DNA of 64,000 nt from Bacillus mojavensis RO-H-1 = KCTC 3706 (GCF_000245335.1 NZ_JH600284.1:248001-312000); one strand, 5' to 3'; positions 1 to 9,939 are shown, numbered from the stretch's first letter. The notes: generated by a model from the letters alone, not told the origin. Numbers and translations are program-made.

Positions 1-59
1 GAATACGCAAGGGTCTGCTATCATTTTAAGTAAATCCAAGATAGAAAGGAATGTTCAAT

Positions 60-1448
60 ATGCCAGATCAATTAACGGTCTACAACCCGGCTACAGGCGA
101 GGCGATCAAAACGATTCCTCAGCAATCAGCCAAAGAAGTAGAAGAAGCCATTGAACGTTCACATCAAGCGTTTAAATCATGGTCTAAAACATCAGCGAAC
201 GAAAGAGCGTCTCTGTTGAAAAAGTGGTATGAGCTAATCGTTGAACATAAAGAAGAACTCGCAGATTTAATTACAAAGGAAAACGGAAAGCCGTACCAGG
301 AAGCTGTCGGCGAGGTACTGTACGGCGCCGGTTATATCGAGTGGTTCGCAGAGGAAGCGAAGCGTGTGTATGGAAGAACCGTTCCGGCTCCGACAACCGG
401 AAAACGAATTGTCGTAACGCGCCAAGCCGTTGGCCCAGTTGCCGCGATTACGCCATGGAATTTTCCAAATGCGATGATTACACGTAAAGCGGCGCCTGCT
501 CTTGCTGCCGGCTGTACGTTTATCATCAAGCCGGCGCCTGATACACCGCTGTCAGCCTATGAACTTGCACGCCTCGCGTACGAAGCGGGTATCCCAAAAG
601 ACGTGCTTCAGGTTGTCATCGGTGATGGCGAGGAGATCGGAAACGTATTTACAAGCAGTCCGAAAATCCGCAAAATCACCTTTACAGGATCAACACCTGT
701 AGGGAAAATCCTGATGAAAAACAGCGCGGATACTGTGAAACACGTATCCATGGAGCTCGGCGGACATGCCCCGCTGATTGTGGATGAAGATGCAAACATT
801 GATCTTGCTGTTGAACAGGCAATGGTGTCCAAATACCGAAACGCGGGTCAGACTTGCGTATGCGCCAACCGGCTCATTGTCCATGAATCCATCAAAGATG
901 AATTTGCTGCGAAACTGAGCGAGCAAGTATCGAAGCTGAAGGTTGGAAACGGACTTGAGGAAGGCGTTAACGTCGGTCCGATTATCAACAAAAGGGGCTT
1001 TGAAAAAATCGTCAGTCAAATTGATGATGCGGTTGAAAAAGGTGCGAAGGTTGTTGCTGGGGGCACTTATGAACGAAACGATGATAAAGGCTGCTACTTT
1101 GTCCATCCGACAGTGCTCGCTGACGTCGATACGTCCATGAATATCATGCACGAGGAAACCTTTGGTCCTGTTGCGCCAATCGTCACTTTTACAGATATTG
1201 ATGAAGCCATTGAGCTCGCCAACGATACACCGTACGGACTGGCTGCTTATTTCTTCACAGAAAACTACCGTCGCGGCATTTATATTTCCGAGAACCTCGA
1301 ATACGGAATTATCGGCTGGAATGACGGAGGGCCGTCCGCGGTTCAAGCTCCGTTCGGCGGAATGAAAGAAAGCGGAATCGGCCGCGAAGGCGGTTCAGAA
1401 GGTATCGAACCATATCTCGAAACAAAATATATGTCCATCGGTTTATAA
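60..1448 (+). CDS. gabD: Succinate-semialdehyde dehydrogenase (NADP+)
   Basis: This 462-residue cytoplasmic aldehyde dehydrogenase oxidises succinate semialdehyde to succinate, the last step of GABA use. The sequence shows the family's glutamate in MELGGHAP (about E232), the catalytic cysteine in GQTCVCANR (about C266), the NPWNF-like segment TPWNFPNA and the C-terminal [16 protein letters not shown] chose the ATG at 60 because AAAGGA at 45-50 is nine bases upstream; the in-frame ATG at 51 directly abuts that site. It is nearly identical to B. subtilis GabD. The aminotransferase gene gabT should lie just outside the left edge. A strong terminator follows at 1469. Confidence 0.95.
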   Translation: MPDQLTVYNPATGEAIKTIPQQSAKEVEEAIERSHQAFKSWSKTSANERASLLKKWYELIVEHKEELADLITKENGKPYQEAVGEVLYGAGYIEWFAEEAKRVYGRTVPAPTTGKRIVVTRQAVGPVAAITPWNFPNAMITRKAAPALAAGCTFIIKPAPDTPLSAYELARLAYEAGIPKDVLQVVIGDGEEIGNVFTSSPKIRKITFTGSTPVGKILMKNSADTVKHVSMELGGHAPLIVDEDANIDLAVEQAMVSKYRNAGQTCVCANRLIVHESIKDEFAAKLSEQVSKLKVGNGLEEGVNVGPIINKRGFEKIVSQIDDAVEKGAKVVAGGTYERNDDKGCYFVHPTVLADVDTSMNIMHEETFGPVAPIVTFTDIDEAIELANDTPYGLAAYFFTENYRRGIYISENLEYGIIGWNDGGPSAVQAPFGGMKESGIGREGGSEGIEPYLETKYMSIGL

Positions 1449-1468
1449 ACGAAATGATATGCTCCTAA

Positions 1469-1499
1469 AGAGGTGCCGGAAAATCCGGCACCTCTTTTT
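1469..1499 (+). terminator. Terminator after gabD
   Basis: GAGGTGCCGGA pairs with TCCGGCACCTC around a 3-base loop and is followed by TTTTT. Confidence 0.9.
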
Positions 1500-1573
1500 G
1501 TGTTTCAGCGAATAAACACATCAATTCCAGCCAAAATAACAGCAAATACATTTTGAAAGAAGGTTCCCCAACA

Positions 1574-2437
1574 ATGGATTTATTACTGGCTCTTCTCCCT
1601 GCTTTGTTTTGGGGGAGCATTGTTCTCTTCAATGTTAAATTAGGCGGCGGGCCTTACAGCCAAACATTGGGAACGACGATCGGGGCGTTAATTGTTTCTA
1701 TCGTTATTTATTTGTTTGTCCAACCCGTCCTGTCCATGCGCATTTTTATTGTTGGAATTATATCCGGCTTATTTTGGTCACTTGGGCAGAGCAACCAGCT
1801 CAAAAGCATTCAGTTAATGGGTGTGTCCAAAACGATGCCGATTTCCACGGGGATGCAGCTTGTTTCCACCTCACTGTTCGGTGTCATCGTTTTCCGAGAG
1901 TGGTCAACACCGATTGCGATTACACTTGGAATCCTCGCTCTTATCTTTATTATTGTCGGTATCGTTCTCACGTCATTAGAAGATAAGAAAGACAAAAAAG
2001 ATGGAGAGCCGAGCAACTTAAAAAAGGGCATTTTAATCCTTCTGGTCTCGACACTGGGATATTTGATTTATGTTGTTGTCGCAAGGTTGTTCAATGTATC
2101 TGGATGGTCCGCCCTGTTGCCGCAGGCGATCGGGATGGTCATTGGAGGGGTCATACTAACCTATAAGCACAAGCCCTTCAATAAGTATGCCATCAGAAAT
2201 ATTCTCCCGGGCTTAATCTGGGCAGGGGGAAATATGTTTTTGTTTATTTCTCAGCCGAAAGTCGGCGTTGCCACAAGCTTTTCTCTTTCTCAAATGGGAA
2301 TTGTCATCTCGACGCTTGGCGGTATTTTCATCCTGCGTGAAAAGAAATCAAAACGCCAGCTGATTGCGATTGCGATTGGGATTGCACTGATTATTGTGGC
2401 TGCCGTATTCTTAGGAATCGCCAAAACGAATTCATAA
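1574..2437 (+). CDS. glcU: Glucose uptake permease GlcU (GRP family)
   Basis: This 287-residue integral membrane protein has about ten hydrophobic segments, and is the proton-linked glucose/ribose porter type of the DMT superfamily. It imports glucose independently of the PTS. The start at ATG 1574 has GAAAGAAGG upstream; the ORF is open further upstream but without a better start. The gene is followed after 18 bases by gdh, so the two form an uptake-oxidation pair. In B. subtilis this pair is expressed in the forespore under sigma-G (known of the family); I could not fix a convincing sigma-G promoter in the 1500-1570 interval. Confidence 0.93.
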   Translation: MDLLLALLPALFWGSIVLFNVKLGGGPYSQTLGTTIGALIVSIVIYLFVQPVLSMRIFIVGIISGLFWSLGQSNQLKSIQLMGVSKTMPISTGMQLVSTSLFGVIVFREWSTPIAITLGILALIFIIVGIVLTSLEDKKDKKDGEPSNLKKGILILLVSTLGYLIYVVVARLFNVSGWSALLPQAIGMVIGGVILTYKHKPFNKYAIRNILPGLIWAGGNMFLFISQPKVGVATSFSLSQMGIVISTLGGIFILREKKSKRQLIAIAIGIALIIVAAVFLGIAKTNS

Positions 2438-3241
<804 letters not shown>

Positions 3242-3244
3242 ATC

Positions 3245-3282
3245 AAAAAAAAGCGATCCAGAACTCATCTGGATCGCTTTTT
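3245..3282. terminator. Bidirectional terminator between gdh and ycnI
   Basis: AAGCGATCCAGA pairs with TCTGGATCGCTT over a 5-base loop, with A-run before and T-run after, so it serves both convergent transcripts. Confidence 0.9.
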
Positions 3283-3284
3283 CC

Positions 3285-3905
3285 TTAGACGCGCTTTTTC
3301 TTTACAAGAGCTGCAACAGATAAAATAATAGCGGCTGCAGACAGCACAATTGCTGTTATATCAAGAGCCGATGAACCTGAGTCTGCAGGAGCAGAATCAT
3401 TTTTCGTTTGAGTGGCGCCGTGCTCGTCTGTTACTTCTTTGGATGTAGTGATTTTTGTAATGGCATGAGGCGTATCCGCATCTTCATCGCCTGTCCATTC
3501 AACAATGCTGCCGTCTTTGTAATATTGATAAGCATCCCAAGCGGCTTCCTCCGCTTTATCTGGGTTTTTGGCAACAAAGGTAAACTGCTGGAACTGGCCT
3601 TCCTGAATGCCTCCGCCAGTGGCTTCCCACGTCACGGACACTGATTTGTCGTCGTGTTTTGCAGTAGACACCTTCCAGCCCGGAACCGGTTCGTATTGCT
3701 GGAACTCAACATTCTTTGGCATTTTTAAAACAACCTTTGTTGTCGGCTGATTTTTTTCGGAAGGAACCTTCATTGTGTAGGTCTCCCATGAGCCTGCGGC
3801 TGATTCAGCCGGTTTTACAGACACGTGCGCGCTGGCAGGCGCCGTAAAGAATAAAAGAGAGCCGATAACAGCTGGACATAGTGTGAATGCGATTTTTTTA
3901 AACAA
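3285..3905 (-). CDS. ycnI: Copper-binding surface protein YcnI (DUF1775)
   Basis: A 206-residue exported protein with signal peptide ending in APASA, so the mature protein begins with His (HVSVKP), and a C-terminal transmembrane anchor followed by KKKR. The DUF1775 domain binds Cu(II) through this N-terminal histidine and a conserved tryptophan (known of the family). I chose TTG at 3905, nine bases from GGAG (3915-3918); the GTG at 3914 has no spacing. It is the last gene of the copper operon ycnK-ycnJ-ycnI and probably hands copper to the YcnJ importer. Confidence 0.88.
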   Translation of the reverse strand: MFKKIAFTLCPAVIGSLLFFTAPASAHVSVKPAESAAGSWETYTMKVPSEKNQPTTKVVLKMPKNVEFQQYEPVPGWKVSTAKHDDKSVSVTWEATGGGIQEGQFQQFTFVAKNPDKAEEAAWDAYQYYKDGSIVEWTGDEDADTPHAITKITTSKEVTDEHGATQTKNDSAPADSGSSALDITAIVLSAAAIILSVAALVKKKRV

Positions 3906-3917
3906 TTCAAACACTCC

Positions 3918-5543
3918 TTAATTTGTCTTTGTAAACATGATATTGATTTCGTTAAAGTCGCCGGTCAGTCCGTGGACTTTGATCTTCCAGTTTCCCTTTT
4001 CATTAATAGACAGGTTTTCAGTCTGGAAGATACCATCTGTTTTTTCTTTCAACTGAAACGTGCTTTTGTTTTTACTGTCGGACAGTCCCGTTTTATAAAC
4101 GGTCAAGGTGATTTGCTGAATGTTTTTTGCGGGGTCTCCGTTATGATCGGTAACCCTGAGTTCAAACACGTTTTTGCCGGGCTGGTTCGGGCTGATGCTG
4201 AGAGACACACTTTGCCCGTTTTCAATCGCTTTGGTTTGATAAAACGGTTCCGGTGCAGGCTCAGGCGGACTTGGCAGACTTGTAAATACGGCGGCTGTGA
4301 TCAGGACAACGATGCCGATTGCCCATTCCGCTTTTAGCGTGCGGGTGATTTTGGACCCCTTCCGTTTTCTGGTGAGCAGAAAATGAATACCGCCCAGAAT
4401 CAGCATTAAAACAAACAGTCCGCTTTTGACTAACAAGGCTCGGCCGTACGCCGTATGGAAAAGTGAATCCATTGACCGAATGATAAAAAATCCATTGAGC
4501 AAGCCCGAGAACAAAATGACACCGACTGCAGTGAGCGCCCATGGAGAGAACCGTTTTACCGTCTCCCATGCAAGTGTCTTGTCCGGCTGTCTCCACTCCT
4601 GTGACAGCAGGAAAACGATGGCCGCTATTCCGCCGACCCAGATAGAGGCGGAGGATAAATGTAGGAAATCCATCAGGATACCGACCGTTTTTTCTTCTAC
4701 AACAGCGGCATGTCCGGTAAACGCTTTGGCAAGCAGAAGACCGAAAAAGAAAATGAGCGGCGCCGTCCAATATGCGAAGGACGCAAAACGCTTTTTGCGT
4801 AACACTGGGATGGCAGAAAGGACAAGCAGTACGTACAGCACGGCTTGAATCATCCAAATTGTTCCTCCCGCAGTTTCAAACAGTGTTTCTTTTGTATACC
4901 CCGGCTGAAAGGCATTGGCCCAGCCGCCGCCTGTATTCGCTTTTGTCTGTAACGGAAGCTGAAGCAGGAGCGCCAGTCCCAGCACAGTGACTGAGATGAC
5001 AAGCAAACGCTTCGTCCGTTTGGCGAGTTTTTTTCCGTCCCCTTTATACCAGAAGAGATGGAAGAAAACGGTCCCGATAAACAGAGAAAAGGCTGTATAC
5101 AGAATGGCACGGTCTGCAGCTGTTCCCGGATTAAGCGCTGAGCTTGATGTTTTCTGGCTGCTGAACCCTCCTTCCGCTTTGCCGATGCTGAACGGAATGA
5201 CGCCGGAAACAGGGTGCCCGTCTGCCGAAACGGCATTCCATTCCGCTCTGTACACGTCATGAGGCAGATTTTTTTTCAGCTTCACGGTCATGATGTGATT
5301 GTTGTCTTTTTTGATTTCTGTTTTGTCCGTATCCACCCGGTCACCGTCTGAATTATAGACTTTAATGTAGTGAAAGCCTTCTTCAACAGGTTCATTAAAT
5401 TCAATTTCCACCTGTGCGGGAGCGCTTTTTAATTCACTGTTTTCTCCGGGTGAAGATTTGACAATATAGGCGTGAGCAAAGCTTGTTTTCGGCAGGAAAA
5501 CAAGAAAAAGCAGAAGGAAGATCCACCATCTGTTTCGTTGCAT
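3918..5543 (-). CDS. ycnJ: Copper importer YcnJ (CopC-CopD fusion)
   Basis: A 541-residue membrane protein. After a signal peptide ending at SFA comes a CopC-type domain that starts with His (HAYIVKSSP) and ends with the DGHPVSG motif near residue 112; then about eight transmembrane segments of the CopD type and a C-terminal extracytoplasmic YtkA-like domain. Histidines in HAYIV, DGHPV, DFLHLS and TGHAA fit copper handling. B. subtilis YcnJ is needed for growth when copper is scarce. It is followed 12 bases later by ycnI and preceded by the repressor gene ycnK. Confidence 0.9.
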   Translation of the reverse strand: MQRNRWWIFLLLFLVFLPKTSFAHAYIVKSSPGENSELKSAPAQVEIEFNEPVEEGFHYIKVYNSDGDRVDTDKTEIKKDNNHIMTVKLKKNLPHDVYRAEWNAVSADGHPVSGVIPFSIGKAEGGFSSQKTSSSALNPGTAADRAILYTAFSLFIGTVFFHLFWYKGDGKKLAKRTKRLLVISVTVLGLALLLQLPLQTKANTGGGWANAFQPGYTKETLFETAGGTIWMIQAVLYVLLVLSAIPVLRKKRFASFAYWTAPLIFFFGLLLAKAFTGHAAVVEEKTVGILMDFLHLSSASIWVGGIAAIVFLLSQEWRQPDKTLAWETVKRFSPWALTAVGVILFSGLLNGFFIIRSMDSLFHTAYGRALLVKSGLFVLMLILGGIHFLLTRKRKGSKITRTLKAEWAIGIVVLITAAVFTSLPSPPEPAPEPFYQTKAIENGQSVSLSISPNQPGKNVFELRVTDHNGDPAKNIQQITLTVYKTGLSDSKNKSTFQLKEKTDGIFQTENLSINEKGNWKIKVHGLTGDFNEINIMFTKTN

Positions 5544-5577
5544 TACTCAGACACCACCTTCCGCTAGTTATGTTGTG

Positions 5578-6150
5578 TTATTTCTTGGTGCATGTGCAGC
5601 GTTTTTTTCTGTCCCGTAGCATGTCTTCCAGCGCTTGATCGAAGGTGCGGACGGCTCCGCCAAAGCCTTTTCGAAACCGTTCAGCATGGTCAAGAGTCGC
5701 AAACGGTATGGCCTGCGGCTGGCAGCAGTGCAGATTTAATTCGGCGTTTACAACAAAATAAGCCGAAGCGGCACTGACCGTCGTTTGTAACAGAAAGTCT
5801 CTGCAAATCAAATGAGAAACCTCTTCCGTTTTATCTGCATACCGCAAAAACGCGCAATGTGCGCAGCACAGCTGTTCAATGTCTTGTGTCACCGTGATCA
5901 GCTGGACCGAATAAGCTTGATTCGCTGGCTTCAGGCAATAGCTGCACATGTGATCAGTCTGAGGCGCACGGACTGGGAGTGTGATGCCGCCGGCTGTTTT
6001 TATCACCTGGTTTGATTGGACAAGCTGATTCACATCTCTATATACCGTCATTTCTGACACACCGAACCGTTGACTGATATCAGAAATTCTTAGGGCGCCT
6101 TCTTCTTTCAGCCACTCAAGTATGTGCTGCTGTCTATTAATCGGAAGCAT
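5578..6150 (-). CDS. ycnK: Copper-responsive repressor YcnK (DeoR HTH + NosL-like)
   Basis: A 190-residue regulator. Residues 1-60 are a DeoR-type winged helix-turn-helix (ISDISQRFGVSEMTVYRDV). Residues 70-190 form a NosL-like domain with CSYC, CCAHC and several further cysteines and histidines able to bind copper, ending in KKRCTCTKK. It represses ycnJ when copper is ample (known in B. subtilis, together with CsoR). It is the first gene of the minus-strand operon, 34 bases before ycnJ. The ATG at 6150 has GGGGAT eight bases upstream. Confidence 0.9.
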   Translation of the reverse strand: MLPINRQQHILEWLKEEGALRISDISQRFGVSEMTVYRDVNQLVQSNQVIKTAGGITLPVRAPQTDHMCSYCLKPANQAYSVQLITVTQDIEQLCCAHCAFLRYADKTEEVSHLICRDFLLQTTVSAASAYFVVNAELNLHCCQPQAIPFATLDHAERFRKGFGGAVRTFDQALEDMLRDRKKRCTCTKK

Positions 6151-6276
6151 TCATACATCCCCTTCATTAAGATCTTCTTAAGCGTAGAGGATTTCAGAGA
6201 CTGAGACAAGTATGATGATGATAAAAAATGTGAAAATGTGTTGAACAGTAACAAAACGAAACAGAGTGGTCTCTGG

Positions 6277-6282
6277 TATAAT
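6277..6282 (+). promoter_or_regulatory. Extended -10 promoter of ycnL
   Basis: TGGTATAAT gives a perfect -10 with the TGn extension about 30 bases before the start codon; the -35 region is poor, as allowed for extended -10 promoters. Confidence 0.5.
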
Positions 6283-6311
6283 AGACATATGAATGGAGAG
6301 TGAAATACCAT

Positions 6312-6665
6312 ATGAAAGAAACTGTATGCCCGAACTGCGGCAAACCTTTGACAGGCGATATGGTCAGATCGTCAAATGTCCCGTGCCAATTTCGCTGCGG
6401 ACACTGCCGGGAACGGCTTTATGAATATAAAGTATCAGCACCGATTATGCTGGTATCATTAGCAGTCATCGTGCTGCTCATTTATCTGATGCTGCTCCTT
6501 CGCAATGCGGCAGGCTCATTGATTCCGGCCGTTCAGCATGTGCCGATGGCTGTTTTTGCACTTGTGTGCGCCTATCCCGTTTTTATTGTGAGTGAGCGGA
6601 TGATCGCAAAGTACGTAATTCAAAACGGAAACATTATTTATAGAGGAAAGAGAAAAGGCTCCTGA
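6312..6665 (+). CDS. ycnL: Zinc-ribbon membrane protein YcnL
   Basis: A 117-residue protein with an N-terminal pair of CxxC motifs (CPNCG and CGHC) that looks like a zinc ribbon or a thiol pair, then two transmembrane segments (about 42-62 and 70-92) and a basic tail. I recognise it by position as YcnL; the molecular role is not known to me, and a thiol-disulfide function is only a guess from the cysteines. The start at ATG 6312 is 11 bases from GGAGAG; an in-frame GTG at 6300 overlaps that site. It diverges from the copper operon but I see no sequence proof of a copper role. Confidence 0.7.
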   Translation: MKETVCPNCGKPLTGDMVRSSNVPCQFRCGHCRERLYEYKVSAPIMLVSLAVIVLLIYLMLLLRNAAGSLIPAVQHVPMAVFALVCAYPVFIVSERMIAKYVIQNGNIIYRGKRKGS

Positions 6666-6687
6666 AACCAGGAGTCTTTTTATTTTT
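6657..6687 (+). terminator. Terminator at the end of ycnL
   Basis: GGCTCCTG pairs with CAGGAGTC and is followed by TTTTATTTTT; the stem includes the ycnL stop codon. Confidence 0.75.
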
Positions 6688-6693
6688 AAAAAA

Positions 6694-6713
6694 TTGTCAC
6701 ACCCATGTGCCAA
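6694..6713 (+). promoter_or_regulatory. MtlR operator of the mtl operon
   Basis: TTGTCACACCCATGTGCCAA matches the MtlR-box pattern TTGnCACA-N4-TGTGnCAA at all fixed positions. It lies directly after the ycnL terminator and about 120 bases before mtlA. A related site precedes mtlR at 23377. Confidence 0.85.
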
Positions 6714-6743
6714 AGTCCTCTTTACTTTCAATTGTATAGGGAC

Positions 6744-6757
6744 TGTAAGCGTTTTAA
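6744..6757 (+). promoter_or_regulatory. cre site (CcpA) of the mtl operon
   Basis: TGTAAGCGTTTTAA is a near-consensus catabolite-responsive element placed downstream of the MtlR box, in the promoter/initial transcribed region. Confidence 0.75.
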
Positions 6758-6833
6758 TATAGAGTCAAAGGGAAGCATCATTCTCTGACATTATCATTCT
6801 TTTAGCGACAAACAAAACAGGGAGGGTTTATAT

Positions 6834-8267
6834 ATGCAGCAAGAACAGCAACAAGGCGGCATGAAAGTGAAAGTTCAGCGCTTCGGCAGTTATTTGAGCG
6901 GAATGATCATGCCGAATATCGGCGCGTTTATCGCTTGGGGCATCATTACCGCGCTGTTTATTCCGGCGGGATGGTTTCCGAATGAACAGCTGAACACACT
7001 TGTCAGCCCGATGATCACGTATTTACTGCCGCTTTTGATAGCGTATACAGGCGGAAAAATGATTTACGACCACCGCGGCGGAGTCGTCGGAGCGACAGCG
7101 GCGATCGGTGTGATTGTCGGATCGGATATTCCAATGTTTTTAGGTGCAATGATAATGGGGCCGCTTGGCGGATACCTCATTAAACAGATTGATAAATTGT
7201 TCAAGGATAAAGTCAAACAAGGCTTTGAAATGCTGATCAACAACTTTACGGCAGGGATAGTCGGCGCGGCTTTGACGATTCTCGCGTTTTACGCCATCGG
7301 TCCGGTTGTCCTGACGTTAAACAAATTGCTGGCAGCTGGTGTGGAAGTCATTGTACACGCTAATTTGCTGCCTATTGCGAGCGTTTTCGTAGAGCCGGCG
7401 AAAGTGTTGTTCCTAAACAACGCCATTAACCATGGAATCTTAAGCCCAATCGGAATCGAGCAGGCAGCCCAAACGGGAAAATCGATTCTGTTCTTAGTAG
7501 AAGCAAACCCTGGGCCAGGACTCGGCATTTTACTCGCGTACATGTTCTTTGGCAAAGGATCTTCAAAATCAACGGCTCCTGGAGCGGCAATCATTCACTT
7601 CTTCGGAGGGATTCACGAAATTTACTTCCCGTATATTTTGATGAAACCGGTCTTGATTCTCGCAGCCATTGCCGGCGGAGCAAGCGGACTCCTAACGTTT
7701 TCTATCTTTAATGCCGGTCTAGTTGCAGCTTCGTCACCGGGCAGCATTATCGCATTGATGGCAATGACACCAAGAGGAGGCTATTTCGGCGTATTGGCGG
7801 GTGTATTGGTCGCTGCGGCTGTATCGTTCATCGTTTCAGCAGTGATCCTGAAATCCTCAAAAGCAAGTGAAGAAGACCTGGCTGCCGCAACAGAAAAAAT
7901 GCAGTCCATGAAGGGGAAGAAAAGCCAAGCAGCAGCTGCTTTAGAGGCGGAACAAGCCAAAGCAGAGGAAGCGTCTGAGCTGTCTCCTGAAAGCGTGAAC
8001 AAAATTATCTTTGCGTGTGATGCGGGAATGGGATCAAGTGCGATGGGGGCTTCGATTTTAAGAAACAAAGTGAAAAAAGCGGAGCTTGACATCAGTGTGA
8101 CCAACACGGCCATTAACAATCTGCCAAGCGACGCGGATATTGTTATCACCCACAAAGATTTAACAGACCGCGCGAAAGCAAAGCTGCCGAATGCGACGCA
8201 TATATCAGTGGATAACTTCTTAAACAGCCCGAAATATGACGAGCTGATTGAAAAGCTAAAAAAGTAA
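6834..8267 (+). CDS. mtlA: Mannitol-specific PTS enzyme IICB
   Basis: A 477-residue PTS permease that imports and phosphorylates mannitol. Residues 1-345 are the membrane IIC domain (start QRFGSYLSGMIMPNIGAFIAWG type, GIHEIYFPY motif); after a Glu/Ala/Lys-rich linker (about 345-385) comes the IIB domain with the phospho-cysteine in FACDAGMGSS (C395). The IIA part is the separate mtlF product. GGGAGG precedes the ATG. It is the first gene of mtlA-mtlF-mtlD, activated by MtlR and repressed through the cre site upstream. Confidence 0.95.
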   Translation: MQQEQQQGGMKVKVQRFGSYLSGMIMPNIGAFIAWGIITALFIPAGWFPNEQLNTLVSPMITYLLPLLIAYTGGKMIYDHRGGVVGATAAIGVIVGSDIPMFLGAMIMGPLGGYLIKQIDKLFKDKVKQGFEMLINNFTAGIVGAALTILAFYAIGPVVLTLNKLLAAGVEVIVHANLLPIASVFVEPAKVLFLNNAINHGILSPIGIEQAAQTGKSILFLVEANPGPGLGILLAYMFFGKGSSKSTAPGAAIIHFFGGIHEIYFPYILMKPVLILAAIAGGASGLLTFSIFNAGLVAASSPGSIIALMAMTPRGGYFGVLAGVLVAAAVSFIVSAVILKSSKASEEDLAAATEKMQSMKGKKSQAAAALEAEQAKAEEASELSPESVNKIIFACDAGMGSSAMGASILRNKVKKAELDISVTNTAINNLPSDADIVITHKDLTDRAKAKLPNATHISVDNFLNSPKYDELIEKLKK

Positions 8268-8291
8268 TCTCATAGAAAGAGAGTGATATTC

Positions 8292-8723
8292 ATGGAAGTA
8301 CTCGCAAAAGAAAACATCAAACTCAATCAAACGGTTGCAACGAAAGAAGAAGCGATCAGATTGGCCGGCCAAACACTGATTGACAACGGCTACGTGACAG
8401 ACGATTATATTGAAAAAATGTTTGAACGGGAAGAAACATCTTCTACCTTCATGGGGAATTTTATTGCCATTCCCCACGGCACAGAAGATGCGAAAAGCGA
8501 GGTGCTTCACTCAGGAATTTCTATCATTCAAATTCCTGGCGGAGTAGAGTATGGAGAAGGAAACATAGCTAAAGTCGTATTCGGCATTGCCGGAAAAAAT
8601 AACGAGCATTTAGACATTTTGTCAAACATCGCCATCATCTGCTCAGAAGAAGAAAACATTGAACGCCTGATTTCTGCGAAAAGCGAAGAAGATTTGATCG
8701 CGATTTTCAACGAGGTGAACTAG
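8292..8723 (+). CDS. mtlF: Mannitol-specific PTS enzyme IIA
   Basis: A 143-residue cytoplasmic phosphocarrier that passes phosphate from HPr to the IIB domain of MtlA and also contacts the EIIB-like domain of MtlR. The phosphorylated histidine is H62 in IPHGTE. The ATG at 8292 is preferred to the GTG at 8283, which lies inside the GAGAGTG ribosome site. It lies 24 bases after mtlA and one base before mtlD, so translation is probably coupled. Confidence 0.95.
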   Translation: MEVLAKENIKLNQTVATKEEAIRLAGQTLIDNGYVTDDYIEKMFEREETSSTFMGNFIAIPHGTEDAKSEVLHSGISIIQIPGGVEYGEGNIAKVVFGIAGKNNEHLDILSNIAIICSEEENIERLISAKSEEDLIAIFNEVN

Positions 8724-8724
8724 C

Positions 8725-9846
8725 ATGATTGCCTTACATTTCGGTGCGGGAAATATCGGGAGGGGCTTTATCGGTGCGCTGCTTCACCACTCCGGCTATG
8801 AAGTGGTGTTTGCGGATGTAAATGACACGATGGTCGGCCTCCTTAATGAAAAACGGGCATACACTGTTGAACTCGCAGAAGAAGGGCGTTCGTCAGAGGT
8901 GATCGGCCCGGTCAGCGCCATCAACAGCGGCAGCCAGCCGGAGGAGCTGTATCGGCTGATCAATGAGGCGGCGCTCATCACGACGGCAGTCGGCCCGAAT
9001 GTGTTAAAGCTGATTGCTCCGTCCATCGCAGAAGGCTTAAGACGGAGAACCTGTGCTGACACACTGAACATCATTGCCTGTGAAAATATGATTGGCGGAA
9101 GCAGCTTCTTAAAAAAAGAAGTATACAGCCACTTAACAGAGGCGGAACAGGAAGCTGTCGGCAAAACTGTCGGATTCCCGAATTCCGCGGTTGACCGGAT
9201 TGTGCCGATTCAGCATCATGAAGATCCGCTCAAAGTGTCGGTTGAGCCGTTCTTTGAATGGGTCATCGACGAATCAGGCTTTATCGGGGAAACACCGGCA
9301 ATAAAAGGGGCGCTGTTTGTTGATGATTTAACGCCGTATATCGAACGAAAGCTGTTTACCGTAAATACCGGCCATGCTGTAACGGCCTATGTCGGCTATC
9401 AGCGCGGATTAAAAACGATAAAAGAAGCGATCGATCACCCGGAGATCCGCCGTGTTGTACACTCGGCGCTGCTTGAAACCGGTGATTATCTCATCAAAAC
9501 GTACGGTTTTAAGCAATCAGAGCACGAGCAATATATTAAAAAAATCATCGGCCGCTTTGAAAATGAATTTATCACTGACGATGTGACCCGTGTGGCGAGA
9601 TCGCCGCTCAGAAAGCTTGGAGAAAATGACAGACTTGTAGGTCCGGCGAAGAAAATCAAAGCGCCGAATGCACTGGCTGAAGGCATTGCGGCGGCGCTGC
9701 GATTCGACTTTGCCGGTGATCCGGAAGCGGTCGAGCTGCAAGCGCTGATCGCGGAAAAAGGATACAGCGGAGTGCTTCACGAGGTGTGCGGTATCCCGTC
9801 CCATGAACCGCTCCATGCCATCGTTTTAAAAAAACTGAATCAATAA
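8725..9846 (+). CDS. mtlD: Mannitol-1-phosphate 5-dehydrogenase
   Basis: A 373-residue NAD+-dependent enzyme that turns mannitol 1-phosphate into fructose 6-phosphate. The N-terminal dinucleotide motif is HFGAGNIGRGFIG, and the polyol-dehydrogenase signature includes KLFTVNTGHAV near residue 212. It starts one base after the mtlF stop codon. A strong terminator ends the operon. Confidence 0.96.
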   Translation: MIALHFGAGNIGRGFIGALLHHSGYEVVFADVNDTMVGLLNEKRAYTVELAEEGRSSEVIGPVSAINSGSQPEELYRLINEAALITTAVGPNVLKLIAPSIAEGLRRRTCADTLNIIACENMIGGSSFLKKEVYSHLTEAEQEAVGKTVGFPNSAVDRIVPIQHHEDPLKVSVEPFFEWVIDESGFIGETPAIKGALFVDDLTPYIERKLFTVNTGHAVTAYVGYQRGLKTIKEAIDHPEIRRVVHSALLETGDYLIKTYGFKQSEHEQYIKKIIGRFENEFITDDVTRVARSPLRKLGENDRLVGPAKKIKAPNALAEGIAAALRFDFAGDPEAVELQALIAEKGYSGVLHEVCGIPSHEPLHAIVLKKLNQ

Positions 9847-9850
9847 CTGA

Positions 9851-9879
9851 CCCGTGACAGCACGTCACGGGCTTTTTTT
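9851..9879 (+). terminator. Terminator of the mtl operon
   Basis: CCCGTGAC and GTCACGGG form the stem and are followed by CTTTTTTT. Confidence 0.9.
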
Positions 9880-9896
9880 GCCATCTCGTAATCTAG

Positions 9897-9916
9897 TATA
9901 ATAGAAAACGCTTACG
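9897..9916 (+). promoter_or_regulatory. -10 box and overlapping cre-like site of ycsA
   Basis: TATAAT at 9897-9902 is followed at once by AGAAAACGCTTACG (9903-9916), which matches the cre consensus except at its two outermost bases. CcpA bound there would cover the transcription start. No good -35 is visible. Confidence 0.5.
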
Positions 9917-9939
9917 ATAGCAGGGGAAGGAGAATGACG

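Noticed and set aside
690..1346. 218-codon open frame on the minus strand inside gabD
   Set aside because: It lies wholly antisense to a clear gabD frame, has no ribosome site and no recognisable protein features; it arises from codon bias.
1500..1573. Sigma-G promoter of glcU-gdh
   Set aside because: Expected from B. subtilis, but I could not place convincing -35 and -10 boxes at the right spacing.
4261..4857. 198-codon minus-strand frame within ycnJ
   Set aside because: It is a shifted frame of the real ycnJ on the same strand, with Cys/Ser/Arg-rich composition typical of spurious translation.
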